A stretch of DNA of 64,000 nt, taken from assembly GCA_964023205.1 (NCBI GenBank), contig OZ026840.1, forward strand, positions 14,364,454-14,428,453. Reading direction: 5' to 3'. The position numbers and the translations under genes were made by a program. The stretch's first letter is position 1. Each line of letters opens with the position of its first letter. Shown here piece after piece: positions 36,219-47,910 of this stretch. Origin of the DNA: Lutraria lutraria. Lineage: Eukaryota; Mollusca; Bivalvia; Venerida; Mactridae. The notes beneath the pieces are model-generated. The model saw nothing but the letters and a program-made list of their open reading frames with translations. It searched no databases and had not been told where the DNA came from.

Positions 36219-37509
36219 CGCTTACCTGAAATATAATTACTGTTTGCATCAAAATATGCATGAAACATTGAAACTAAATATAGGAAAGACACACTGTATA
36301 TACTCCCTCACCTTGCTAAGTAAATTTTTATCTTGTTTGCAGGTCATTTTTTAATGCTATTTTTAGAGCCGAAATATTGCCCAAATCACATAATGAAAAA
36401 GTAGATCTATTCTATATATTTTCCCCCTTTCATATTCCAAAATTGCAGCGACTTTTTTCCGCAGTCAAATGTTTATTTCTTTAAGAAAATAAAAACCAGT
36501 TTAGTCAGTTACCATATATAATCACATAGTATAAGGAAAATAAATGAGTGGAATTAACCAGAAACCATTAATTAGTGATGCGCGATAATACCAGTATATT
36601 AAATTGCGAGATGTTCCAAATGCAATATGTACCGGTATGGTTCCTCCCCGTTTTGCGATATTTTGAAAATAAATTGACATTGACTACTTGAACTATTAAT
36701 TATTGTATTAGCTGTAGCCTAATTCTACCAGAAAGCAGAAATACTTTATTTGCACAACTGTATTACTTATAGGACTGTAACTATATAATATATATAGTTG
36801 TGTTGCCTCGCTCAAGAAGAATTATATGTCTACAGTTGATGTATACTATATATACAGCATGAAGTTTCATTCAAGTCACTGATATTTTCATTAGTTTCTT
36901 TGTGTTAGCTTAATATAAAATAAAGATACATTTGTACCTCATCATGCAAAATTTTAATGATTAATGAAACTACATTATATATTTTCATTAAAATCCAACC
37001 TTGAATACTTCATAAATTATGAGTTTTAAACTCCCAATATATCAAAATACGTATTGAAATACAATGTTGCATATCACAGTATATCGCAATATGAAATTAT
37101 TTCCCACATTACAAATTTATGTTACAGTAACAGAGTAATGGAGATCTACAGAAATTTAATTTATCCTCGAAAGTTTGACATACAATTCAGTTATGTTTTT
37201 TTATCAAATGCTATTCATTTTCAATCTTTGATTTCAATAAGTCCATAAATCTCTAGTTTTAAACAGCTTGGCGAATATCATTGAATAATATTTAATAATG
37301 AAGGCAATGTATCCGAATTATATGCAATCCGACTACTATACTACATCAGCATAAACAGATATATTAAACATCCAAGCCACGTCAATTCAATACGGGAAGT
37401 GCCGGTAATAAACAAAATATTTAAATTCTAAGATTTAAAAACAAAATATTCACAAACACAGTTTATTTAGTCACTTGTAATGAAAACTCGACCAACACGT
37501 TCGGTAAGC
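36219..37509. promoter_or_regulatory. CMTR2 upstream region
   Basis: AT-rich sequence between the CMTR2 start codon and the giant insertion. It begins with a 5' UTR acceptor and probably holds the 5' UTR exon and promoter, though no TSS can be fixed. An ETS-type core (GGGAAGTGCCGG) lies at 37,395-37,406. No coding sequence is visible. Confidence 0.4.
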
Positions 37510-37521
37510 GTTTATGACGGG
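37510..37521 (+). repeat. 12-bp direct repeat (putative target-site duplication), left copy
   Basis: GTTTATGACGGG, identical to 59,901-59,912 and in the same orientation, directly outside the left terminal inverted repeat. Confidence 0.75.
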
Positions 37522-37690
37522 GTAAGCACAAGCTGGCGACCGATAATGTATCGACCAATAACAGCGACCAATAGCGATTTTCCGTAATATTTTCAAATGC
37601 GTAAGAATTGCAATTCCAGCGACCAATAATAATTGAGGTTATACACTACCAAATTTTGAGTAAGAATTCTCAGCGACCGATAATATTCGT
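37522..37690 (+). repeat. Left subterminal decamer cluster
   Basis: Five GCGACC(A/G)ATA-type decamers at about 37,536, 37,551, 37,564, 37,619 and 37,673, all in the same direction. The right end has three in mirror orientation. Such clusters often bind a transposase. Confidence 0.65.
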
Positions 37691-37804
37691 AGGTAATACA
37701 CTACTAAATTTAGAGTAAAGAAGTTATCTAGTATGTCTGTGTTGTTTTTCTGAAACCAGCAGGACATCTTTTTCGTGTTATGAAAATAATTAGCATACAC
37801 TTGT

Positions 37805-40800
37805 AAAGACCATTCTTGTGGTGCTACCTTGACCTGGTGGGTACTTATATATGCTCGGTCACAAGTTTAAGACAATCATGAAAATCTGATGTAATGTCAT
37901 AATTGTAAATACATTTAATTGTAAGTAGCATGAAAACAAAGGAATGTGACCCCATAAAAGTGGGTATAGATATTTTGTACTATGTCATAGCCAAAAAATA
38001 AGACCGTTTCTGTGGTGCTAGCTTGGCCTGGTGGGTACTTATGCTTAGCCACAAGTTTGAGCCCTTATGAAAATTTAGAAAAAATGGTCAACTTTGTTAA
38101 TATTCTTGTATGTAGCTTGAAATGGAGGGAATGTGACCCCATAAAAGTGGGTATAGGCATTTTGTACTATGTCATAGCTACAAAATGAGACCATTTCTGT
38201 GGTGCTAGCTTGGCCTGGTGGGTACTTATGCTTGGTCACAAGTTTGAGCCTATATGAAAATTTGGAAAAAATGTTATGTTTGTTAATATTCTTCCATGTA
38301 GCTTGAAATGAAGGGAATGTGACCCCATAAAAGTGGGTATAGGTGTTTTGTACTATGTCATAGCTACAAAATGAGACCATTTCTGTGGTGCTAGCTTGGC
38401 CTGGTGGGTACTTATGCTTGGTCACAAGTTTGAGCCCATATGAAAATTTAGAAAAATGGTCAACTTTGTTAATATTCTTGTATGTAGCTTGAAATGAAGG
38501 GAATGTGACCCCATAAAAGTGGGTATAGGCATTTTGTACTATGTCATAGCTACAAAATGAGACCTTTTCTGTGGTGCTAGCTTGGCCTGGAGGGTACTTA
38601 TGCTTGGTCACAAGTTTGAGCCCATATGAAAATGTACAGTAAAATTGTCAACTTTCTTAATATTCTTGTATGTAGCTTGAAATGAAGGGAATGTGACCCC
38701 ATAAAAGTGGGTATAGGCATTTTGTCCTATGTCATAGCTACAAAATGAGACCATTTCTGTGGTGCTAGCTTGGCCTGGTGGGTACTTATGCTTGGTCACA
38801 AGTTTGAGCCCATATGAAAATTAAGAAAAATTATTATGTTTGTTAATATTCTTCCATGTAGCTTGAAATGAAGGGAATGTGACCCCATAAAAGTGGGTAT
38901 AGGCATTTTGTACTATGTCATAGCTACAAAATGAGACCTTTTCTGTGGTGCTATCTTGGCCTGGAGGGTACTTAAGCTTGGTCACAAGTTTGAGCCCATA
39001 TGAAAATGTAGTAAAATTGTCAACTTTTTTAATATTCTTGTATGTAGCTTGAAATGAAGGGAATGTGACCCCATAAAAGTGGGTATAGGCATTTTGTACT
39101 ATGTCATAGCTACAAAATGAGACCATTTCTGTGGTGCTAGCTTGGCCTGGTGGGTACTTATGCTTGGTCACAAGTTTGAGCCTATATGAAAATTTGGAAA
39201 AAATGTTATGTTTGTTAATATTCTTCCATGTAGCTTGAAATGAAGGGAATGTGACCCCATAAAAGTGGGTATAGGTGTTTTGTACTATGTCATAGCTACA
39301 AAATGAGACCATTTCTGTGGTGCTAGCTTGGCCTGGTGGGTACTTATGCTTGGTCACAAGTTTGAGCCCATATGAAAATTTAGAAAAATGGTCAACTTTG
39401 TTAATATTCTTGTATGTAGCTTGAAATGAAGGGAATGTGACCCCATAAAAGTGGGTATAGGCATTTTGTACTATGTCATAGCTACAAAATGAGACCTTTT
39501 CTGTGGTGCTAGCTTGGCCTGGAGGGTACTTATGCTTGGTCACAAGTTTGAGCCCATATGAAAATGTACAGTAAAATTGTCAACTTTCTTAATATTCTTG
39601 TATGTAGCTTGAAATGAAGGGAATGTGACCCCATAAAAGTGGGTATAGGCATTTTGTCCTATGTCATAGCTACAAAATGAGACCATTTCTGTGGTGCTAG
39701 CTTGGCCTGGTGGGTACTTATGCTTGGTCACAAGTTTGAGCCCATATGAAAATTAAGAAAAATTATTATGTTTGTTAATATTCTTCCATGTAGCTTGAAA
39801 TGAAGGGAATGTGACCCCATAAAAGTGGGTATAGGCATTTTGTACTATGTCATAGCTACAAAATGAGACCTTTTCTGTGGTGCTAGCTTGGCCTGGAGGG
39901 TACTTAAGCTTGGTCACAAGTTTGAGCCCATATGAAAATGTAGTAAAATTGTCAACTTTTTTAATATTCTTGTATGTAGCTTGAAATGAAGGGAATGTGA
40001 CCCCATAAAAGTGGGTATAGGCATTTTGTACTATGTCATAGCTACAAAATGAGACCATTTCTGTGGTGCTAGCTTGGCCTGGTGGGTACTTATGCTTGGT
40101 CACAAGTTTGAGCCTATATGAAAATTTGGAAAAAATGTTATGTTTGTTAATATTCTTCCATGTAGCTTGAAATGAAGGGAATGTGACCCCATAAAAGTGG
40201 GTATAGGTGTTTTGTACTATGTCATAGCTACAAAATGAGACCATTTCTGTGGTGCTAGCTTGGCCTGGTGGGTACTTATGCTTGGTCACAAGTTTGAGCC
40301 CATATGAAAATTTAGAAAAATGGTCAACTTTGTTAATATTCTTGTATGTAGCTTGAAATGAAGGGAATGTGACCCCATAAAAGTGGGTATAGGCATTTTG
40401 TACTATGTCATAGCTACAAAATGAGACCATTTCTGTGGTGCTAGCTTGGCCTGGTGGGTACTTATGCTTGGTCACAAGTTTGAGCCTATATGAAAATTTG
40501 GAAAAAATGTTATGTTTGTTAATATTCTTCCATGTAGCTTGAAATGAAGGGAATGTGACCCCATAAAAGTGGGTATAGGTGTTTTGTACTATGTCATAGC
40601 TACAAAATGAGACCATTTCTGTGGTGCTAGCTTGGCCTGGTGGGTACTTATGCTTGGTCACAAGTTTGAGCCCATATGAAAATTTAGAAAAATGGTCAAC
40701 TTTGTTAATATTCTTGTATGTAGCTTGAAATGAAGGGAATGTGACCCCATAAAAGTGGGTATAGGCATTTTGTACTATGTCATAGCTACAAAATGAGACC

Positions 40801-43067
40801 TTTTCTGTGGTGCTAGCTTGGCCTGGAGGGTACTTATGCTTGGTCACAAGTTTGAGCCCATATGAAAATGTACAGTAAAATTGTCAACTTTCTTAATATT
40901 CTTGTATGTAGCTTGAAATGAAGGGAATGTGACCCCATAAAAGTGGGTATAGGCATTTTGTCCTATGTCATAGCTACAAAATGAGACCATTTCTGTGGTG
41001 CTAGCTTGGCCTGGTGGGTACTTATGCTTGGTCACAAGTTTGAGCCCATATGAAAATTAAGAAAAATTATTATGTTTGTTAATATTCTTCCATGTAGCTT
41101 GAAATGAAGGGAATGTGACCCCATAAAAGTGGGTATAGGCATTTTGTACTATGTCATAGCTACAAAATGAGACCTTTTCTGTGGTGCTAGCTTGGCCTGG
41201 AGGGTACTTAAGCTTGGTCACAAGTTTGAGCCCATATGAAAATGTAGTAAAATTGTCAACTTTTTTAATATTCTTGTATGTAGCTTGAAATGAAGGGAAT
41301 GTGACCCCATAAAAGTGGGTATAGGCATTTTGTACTATGTCATAGCTACAAAATGAGACCATTTCTGTGGTGCTAGCTTGGCCTGGTGGGTACTTATGCT
41401 TGGTCACAAGTTTGAGCCTATATGAAAATTTGGAAAAAATGTTATGTTTGTTAATATTCTTCCATGTAGCTTGAAATGAAGGGAATGTGACCCCATAAAA
41501 GTGGGTATAGGTGTTTTGTACTATGTCATAGCTACAAAATGAGACCATTTCTGTGGTGCTAGCTTGGCCTGGTGGGTACTTATGCTTGGTCACAAGTTTG
41601 AGCCCATATGAAAATTTAGAAAAATGGTCAACTTTGTTAATATTCTTGTATGTAGCTTGAAATGAAGGGAATGTGACCCCATAAAAGTGGGTATAGGCAT
41701 TTTGTACTATGTCATAGCTACAAAATGAGACCATTTCTGTGGTGCTAGCTTGGCCTGGAGGGTACTTATGCTTGGTTACAAGTTTGAGCCCATATGAAAA
41801 TGTACAGTAAAATTGTCAACTTTCTTAATATTCTTGTATGTAGCTTGAAATGAAGGGAATGTGACCCCATAAAAGTGGGTATAGGCATTTTGTACTATGT
41901 CATAGCTACAAAATGAGACCTTTTCTGTGGTGCTAGCTTGGCCTGGAGGGTACTTATGCTTGGTCACAAGTTTGAGCCCATATGAAAATGTACAGTAAAA
42001 TTGTCAACTTTCTTAATATTCTTGTATGTAGCTTGAAATGAAGGGAATGTGACCCCATAAAAGTGGGTATAGGCATTTTGTCCTATGTCATAGCTACAAA
42101 ATGAGACCATTTCTGTGGTGCTAGCTTGGCCTAGTGGGTACTTATGCTTGGTCACAAGTTTGAGCCCATATGAAAATTAAGAAAAATTATTATGTTTGTT
42201 AATATTCTTCCATGTAGCTTGAAATGAAGGGAATGTGACCCCAAAAAAGTGGGTATAGGCATTTTGTACTATGTCATAGCTACAAAATGAGACCTTTTCT
42301 GTGGTGCTAGCTTGGCCTGGAGGGTACTTAAGCTTGGTCACAAGTTTGAGCCCATATGAAAATGTAGTAAAATTGTCAACTTTTTTAATATTCTTGTATG
42401 TAGCTTGAAATGAAGGGAATGTGACCCCATAAAAGTGGGTATAGGCATTTTGTACTATGTCATAGCTACAAAATGAGACCATTTCTGTGGTGCTAGCTTG
42501 GCCTGATGGATACTTATGCATGGTCACAAGTTTGAGCCCATATGAAAATTTAGAAAAATGGTCAACTTTGTTAATGTTCTTGTATGTAGCTTCAAAACAA
42601 ACGAATGTGATCCCATAAAAGTAGGTATAGGTATTTTGTACTATGTCATAGGTACTAAATAAGACCATTTCTGTGGTGCTAGCTTGGCCTGGTGGTTACT
42701 TATGCTTGATTACATGTTTGAGCCCATTATGAAAATGTAGTAAAATGTCATATTTGTTAATACTCTTGTATTTAGCTTGAAAACAAGGGAATGTGACCCA
42801 ATAAAAATAGGTATAGGTATTTTGCACTCTGTCATAGCCACAAAATAAGACCATTTCTGTGGTGCTACCTTGGACATCCAGTGCAACTTTTGCTTGGTTT
42901 CATGTTTGAGCCCATATAAAAATTGGGGAAAATTGCCATCTCTGCTAATATTCTTGTATATACCAGGAAAACAAAGGAACGTGACCCCATAAAAGTGAAT
43001 ATAGGTATTTTGTACTATGTCATAGCTACAAAATAAGATGATTCCTATGGTGCTACCTTGACCTGTT
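37805..43067 (-). repeat. Satellite array 1, ~187-bp monomer, ~28 copies
   Basis: Monomers of 186-188 bp with the core CCCACTTTTATGGGGTCAC on the minus strand. The inner copies are nearly identical and the first one or two and last three or four are diverged. A five-monomer higher-order period of 932 bp is visible (38,608 to 39,540), with a 1,304-bp seven-monomer version next and a 1,120-bp six-monomer version after that. The longest open frames (up to 364 codons, 39,753-40,847) arise because 186 bp is 62 codons; I treat them as satellite and not as genes. Confidence 0.9.
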
Positions 43068-43079
43068 GTTTATATACAT

Positions 43080-44423
43080 ATATAGCTGCATGTGCACTGG
43101 AACTGTTCAGAATGTATGGTGGCTTATATTGATTGACGTCATATAGTGAGTATTGAACTGGTAAACTCTGCACCCACTCTTAACTTAGACTGAAAATTAA
43201 CAATCTCAATTCATCATATCAATGTCATAAATAAAGGAAAGCATTAAGGTATTCTCTGATAATACTTCAAGTAATATGTCTCAGTTGTTAGAACAAGCTG
43301 GCATGGTTTGACACATTTGATATCATATGTTAGAGTTCATCTGTTGTTCATGGTAATGACAAGTTAACGGTATATGATAGGCACATAAAGATTTAAATGA
43401 TCTCATAAGTCATGAATACTCCAAGTGATAGGAACATTAGCACAGTTCTCTCGTGTCATGTATGAAATTCACAGATGTTCACACTAGTCTTTCGATTTAA
43501 CTACATAATAAATCAGTTACAGAATATGTTACATAAATTCCCACTTCAATTAAAATAAGATTAACTTAAACTATGTTCATTGAAACCAGTTTGAGAAAGG
43601 TTAATGAGTTCTAGTATATTGAATTTTGCTAATTAACAAAATTATATTTGAATCAAATAGATGGCACTTTAAAGATTTAGACTGAAAATTGATTTTATTC
43701 CACACAATTTCTTATCCAAGCGAATTTTGGTATAATTGCTGCGCAGAAAATGATATTATGATCATAAATCTAAGCACTTCTAAAATTTTATTTAATGATT
43801 CAATCATGACACTGGTATTACATATAAGTCACAGAAATCAATTCCATAATTCTGTGATAGTTTATCACACATAATCATTCAGGTAATCTGGCGATTTTCT
43901 TTGTTGGTGTAAATTCACATGACTGTCTTCATATATTTTCATTTTTCTGATGTGTCTTCTCCGTGTGTTTCTGGTGATTTTGTTTGAAATGTGATGAATT
44001 TAGAGTCATTTGTCTGTCATTATGTTTTGTTGTAATCATGGTTGAATTCTTGGCTGTAATTTCGTACGGTATATTGGACCAAAAGGTGTTTCCTGTTTGA
44101 CGAGAACGTCTCCAATCCTTGGTATAATGCAATTTAAGGTTTATAATATCATTATTGGGTTTGAATGTGAACTTTTACTAGGAAATATGACTAAACATTG
44201 ATATAAAATATTATCAGGATATTTCTACTGATTTATAATTATATTTTTCTAGTCAAACTTCACGGTCAAACTCACCAATGTCATTATAAACCATCTTCTA
44301 CTGTATTAAACTGTTTTATACTATCAGAATATAGAATTTGTAAATGGGTACACATATTGACTTCAGAGTAAGTACATCTTGACCAAAATGTTGTGGGTAC
44401 ATAATCTTGACCATGCAGTTAAT
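43080..44423. other. Left inner spacer of the giant element
   Basis: AT-rich sequence with no recognised gene or repeat. Short open frames look random. Confidence 0.5.
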
Positions 44424-44739
44424 TCCCATATCAGGCATGGGTTAATGCAAAAATGTAATTGTAATGCATTGCAATGCATTACAATTTCCCAAGTAATTCA
44501 ATGTAATGTGTAATTCAGTTTTTTTGCATTACATGCAGTTGTAATTTAATGCATTACACCTTTAAAAAAAATAGATGTAATGCAGGTGCATTACATTGAA
44601 TTACATCAGTAAAAAAAGACATGAACTGATTGTATTATACATTTATTAAACTTAACAATAATGAATCTATAGCAAACAAATAGCAGTTGGGAATAAGGGA
44701 TATGTTTACCAGTCAACCAATAACCTGCTTATACATGTA

Positions 44740-45471
44740 CTATTATAGTGCTGATCGAAGAAGGGAGACACAGACAAATTGATAGAAATCGAAGATTATG
44801 TACTAATTGTAATATGAATTGTATTGAAAATGAATACCATTTCCTGTTAGTATGTCCGTTTTATAGACAATTAAGATTAACCTATTTACCAAAATACTAC
44901 TGTCATTGGCCAAATTTAAGTAAGTTAAAACTCCTTTTAAACAGTTCACAAAGTAGTATACTAAATTAAGTAGCTAAATTTATCTATCAAGCAAATTGCT
45001 TGAGGGGCTGATTTTCATAAATGTTCATTTATTTACAACATATACATCGATGAATGAGTTTATAATACTGTGCGGTATTCCTATAACAATAAATTGTTTT
45101 AATCTACAACATTGTACATTGTCTGCAAACACGTTTATATAGTACCGAATTAATGATATTATGCCTAACCTGTGTTTAAATTTTATGTTTATATTTTTAC
45201 TATGGTTATAACAAGTGATAAGATAAATTGTTGTTTTGTTCACATACTCTACAGTTCAAATACTTAACACTATTCATAATAATGTCCTTACCGGGAAGAG
45301 CTATGTTTCTTATGTTTATTATGTTCTTGGTTTGACTTATGTTCATTTATATTGTATATATGTTCATACTTTTCTCATTGTAATGTCAAGGTGCTTTACC
45401 ATGAATTAACATGGATTGGCAACAACCAATTATGTTTATGCCAAATAAACTTTGAACTTTGAAGTGACACT
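44740..45471 (+). mobile_element. LINE (non-LTR retrotransposon) 3'-end fragment
   Basis: An open frame around 44,748-44,969 reads RRLCTNCNMNCIENEYHFLL and VCPFYRQLR, the cysteine/histidine motif usual near the C-terminus of LINE reverse transcriptase proteins. After an in-frame TAA the frame continues as VAKFIYQANCLRG and stops. A 3' UTR follows and ends in AATAAACTTTGAACTTTGAA. 5'-truncated and dead. Confidence 0.65.
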
Positions 45472-45796
45472 CATGGTTGTCTAAAGATTCAAAATTAAGT
45501 CTTTATCTTAATCCATCTATTGACAGTGTCTATTGATCATAATTAAATTATCATTTAACCATTGGCCATGAAACTTTGTATACTAATGTTTGCTAAGAGG
45601 TGTTAACATTTCAATAAGATTAGAGTACAAGGTATATATATACATGTATATATATACTGCTCAGTTAGGATAATTATAGAGCGACGCAGTGGTCGAGTCC
45701 ACTTTTACGGTGTAAAACCGTTGTCGTATTGTATAAATTATCATTAGACGATTAGGCTGACTATATAATATACAAATATCGATTAGTACATCAACT

Positions 45797-45868
45797 GTCG
45801 GCGTAGCGCAGTTGGTATCGATGATGTCTATAAAATTAACTTTGTTGCGGGTGTAAGACCGCGATAGG
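45797..45868 (+). repeat. tRNA-like segment near left end of the Tc1/mariner copy
   Basis: A-box-like TAGCGCAGTTGGTATCG with a weak B-box region (GCGGGTGTAAGACCGC). Mirror partner of 47,832-47,910. Confidence 0.5.
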
Positions 45869-46187
45869 ATTTTTTCGCAAAATTATTTTTTATTTCTGTA
45901 TCTTTTTTTCGTTAATTCTGTCGTGTTTTTTTTTGTTCTAAGGATTATACTAGATCGAGTGTTTATATAATTATTTTTTTCATCGTATGTTTTTTTTAAA
46001 TATTTTTTTTTTAAAACATCATTTTATTGCATTGCATAACATTTCAGTGCAAATTTTACATTACATTTTTTTATCAATTCACAACAATCAGGTGAGATCA
46101 CCAAGTCTCAATCAGATACCTCTGAGTCGGTCAACACTTCTTCGCCCTCTTCCGCCGTGTCGGTTTCCTCATCGCTGGAGTGCAGCT

Positions 46188-47348
46188 CTATGACAATTTT
46201 TTCGATTTCTGCATCAACTGCAATGTCCAGCTCCCAGTATTGTCTTTCAATTTTCTGAACATGCGAAACACATTTTTCCAGAAATCGACCGTGATCGCTG
46301 ACAGTGCCTCTTCTGTTTTCTCTAAAAGCGCCGTCATGCTGAAGACTGAATTTTGTCGTGCAACCGACCCCTTAACTCCAGCCCAGACAAGTTCTATGGC
46401 ATTCAGGTCTGCATGGTATGCTGGAAGTCGTAGCGTATCATGGCCATGATTTTTCAATAGACTGTCAAGGACATATTTTGGCGCCGGTCTGTTACGCTTA
46501 CAAAGCTGCAGTAGCTGGGCCTTAAGCATGGTGTCTTCAAATGCAATATCATGTCGTCGTAACCAGTCTTGGATTTCGGCTTTGCGGGTCGCCTGAGTAG
46601 GGCACTTGTCAGTCTGAAGATTATGGTACGGAGCGTTGTCCACTATCAAAACTGATCTTGATGGCAAATTTGGAAGTAATTTTTCTCTTACCCACTTCAA
46701 AAAGTTTTCGCCATTCATCTCACTGTGGTAATCTCCAGTCGATGACTTAGATTTGAACACCAGTGATGCCCCTTGAACAAAACCTTTTTCGCTCCCGGCG
46801 TGTACAATAACTAAACGCTCTCCTTTGTTCATTGGCGATCTAAGTGCCACCGATGTTGACTGCCAGGATTTCGCTACAGTATGGGAAGTGTGGAGAAAAG
46901 TCTCATCTGTATAGACTATTGTCCTGCCCTCTTCCCTGTACGTCTTGATTTGTCTCAGGAAGTGAACTCTGGTTGCAACTATATCTGAGCGCTCCATGAT
47001 CACACTTCTGTTAGATTGTGTCTTCTTCCATACGAAGCCAAGTTGAAGTAGGGTCCTTCGTATACTTTCCCTTCCGCCATTGTAGCCGATCTTCTCTTGT
47101 AAGGCTTTTTGAACTGTCTTTATGGTTGGGACCCGCTTCTGGAGCACAAATATCTCTTGCATAGTGCGCCGAACCAAGCCAAGATCAAAGTCATCCAAAA
47201 TAACTTTGTCTTTCCTTACTTTCCTTGGGATAGCTGGCTTACTCCTTGACTTCTGTATGCGGTATAAAGTTGCCTGAGAGACCCCCGTGTAGTTTGCAGC
47301 CTTTCCATGGGTGATGACAGTGGGATCTGTAATCCACCAGACTTCTTC
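46188..47348 (-). CDS. Tc1/mariner-type DDE transposase
   Basis: Open without a stop from 47,348 down to the stop at 46,188 (386 sense codons). The N-terminal part has a helix-turn-helix, HGKAANYTGVSQATLYR. The catalytic core has VYTDETFL (first Asp), VLIVDNAPYHN (second Asp) and DLNAIELVW (Glu). I count 81 residues between the second Asp and the Glu, far more than the 34-41 of classical Tc1/mariner and close to the DD82E (Sailor) type. There is no ATG at the front of the frame; a TGA lies just upstream at 47,351-47,349. An acceptor-like TATATTTCAG (~47,370) and a short upstream frame (47,426-47,545, starting MAENKSAFDSETN) suggest an intron, but joining needs a different acceptor or a one-base shift. 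The catalytic region looks intact. Confidence 0.85.
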   Translation of the reverse strand, partial: EEVWWITDPTVITHGKAANYTGVSQATLYRIQKSRSKPAIPRKVRKDKVILDDFDLGLVRRTMQEIFVLQKRVPTIKTVQKALQEKIGYNGGRESIRRTLLQLGFVWKKTQSNRSVIMERSDIVATRVHFLRQIKTYREEGRTIVYTDETFLHTSHTVAKSWQSTSVALRSPMNKGERLVIVHAGSEKGFVQGASLVFKSKSSTGDYHSEMNGENFLKWVREKLLPNLPSRSVLIVDNAPYHNLQTDKCPTQATRKAEIQDWLRRHDIAFEDTMLKAQLLQLCKRNRPAPKYVLDSLLKNHGHDTLRLPAYHADLNAIELVWAGVKGSVARQNSVFSMTALLEKTEEALSAITVDFWKNVFRMFRKLKDNTGSWTLQLMQKSKKLS

Positions 47349-47425
47349 TCATCTTTACAGACCTGAAATATACAAACACATGAATGAATATCAACGATTT
47401 AGGGTTTCAAATGCAAATCAACAAA

Positions 47426-47545
47426 CTAATATTGTAATGCACAACATGCCTTTATAACACGATGAAGAATTGTCTTAGACATTTCGTCGTAATTCTGGTA
47501 ATTACGATTGGTTTCGCTATCAAACGCCGATTTATTTTCAGCCAT
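47426..47545 (-). CDS. Possible first exon of the transposase
   Basis: ATG at 47,545 opens 39 codons (MAENKSAFDSETN..YDEMSKTILHRVIK) before a TAG at 47,426. It lies between the tRNA-like segment and the transposase body and points the same way. The donor is uncertain; CGT|GTTATA is one option. Confidence 0.35.
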   Translation of the reverse strand: MAENKSAFDSETNRNYQNYDEMSKTILHRVIKACCALQY

Positions 47546-47831
47546 ATTTAGCTAGTTGGTAGGACCATATAAGCTAAGGTTACTTAACGGACTGCATACA
47601 TATACGTGTATACACATTCAGTTACCTTCAGATAAGTTGGCACGAAATACTCGTGCATGGTGCTAATGCTTTAAGTACTTGTGCACTACACACTTAGCGT
47701 TAGGACGAAAATGCATTATTTTATTTCACAGTTTATCACTAAAATAGTATATCAAACTTACCTACGCACGACCATTCATTTTCGACTGACTGAGTAAAAT
47801 TGCAAAAAAATAACACGAAAAAAAAGAGACA

Positions 47832-47910
47832 ACCGATGAGGTTCGAACTCGCGATAAAATGTTTGCTTTGATCATACTCTTAACGACTGTACCAACTGCG
47901 CCAACCGTAC
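47832..47910 (-). repeat. tRNA-like segment near right end of the Tc1/mariner copy
   Basis: Minus strand reads TGGCGCAGTTGGTAC (A box, 47,903-47,889) and GAGTTCGAACCTC (B box, 47,850-47,838), with spacing as in a tRNA. Possibly an internal Pol III promoter; a functional tRNA cloverleaf is not evident. Confidence 0.55.

Noticed and set aside
38075..42668. Long open frames on the minus strand of satellite array 1
   Set aside because: They are repeats of one 62-codon unit, broken wherever a monomer has 187 bp, with no splice context. The same peptide appears in array 2 on the other strand, so I annotate satellite and not protein.
46180..46449. Plus-strand open frame over the transposase
   Set aside because: It is the antisense shadow of the minus-strand transposase.
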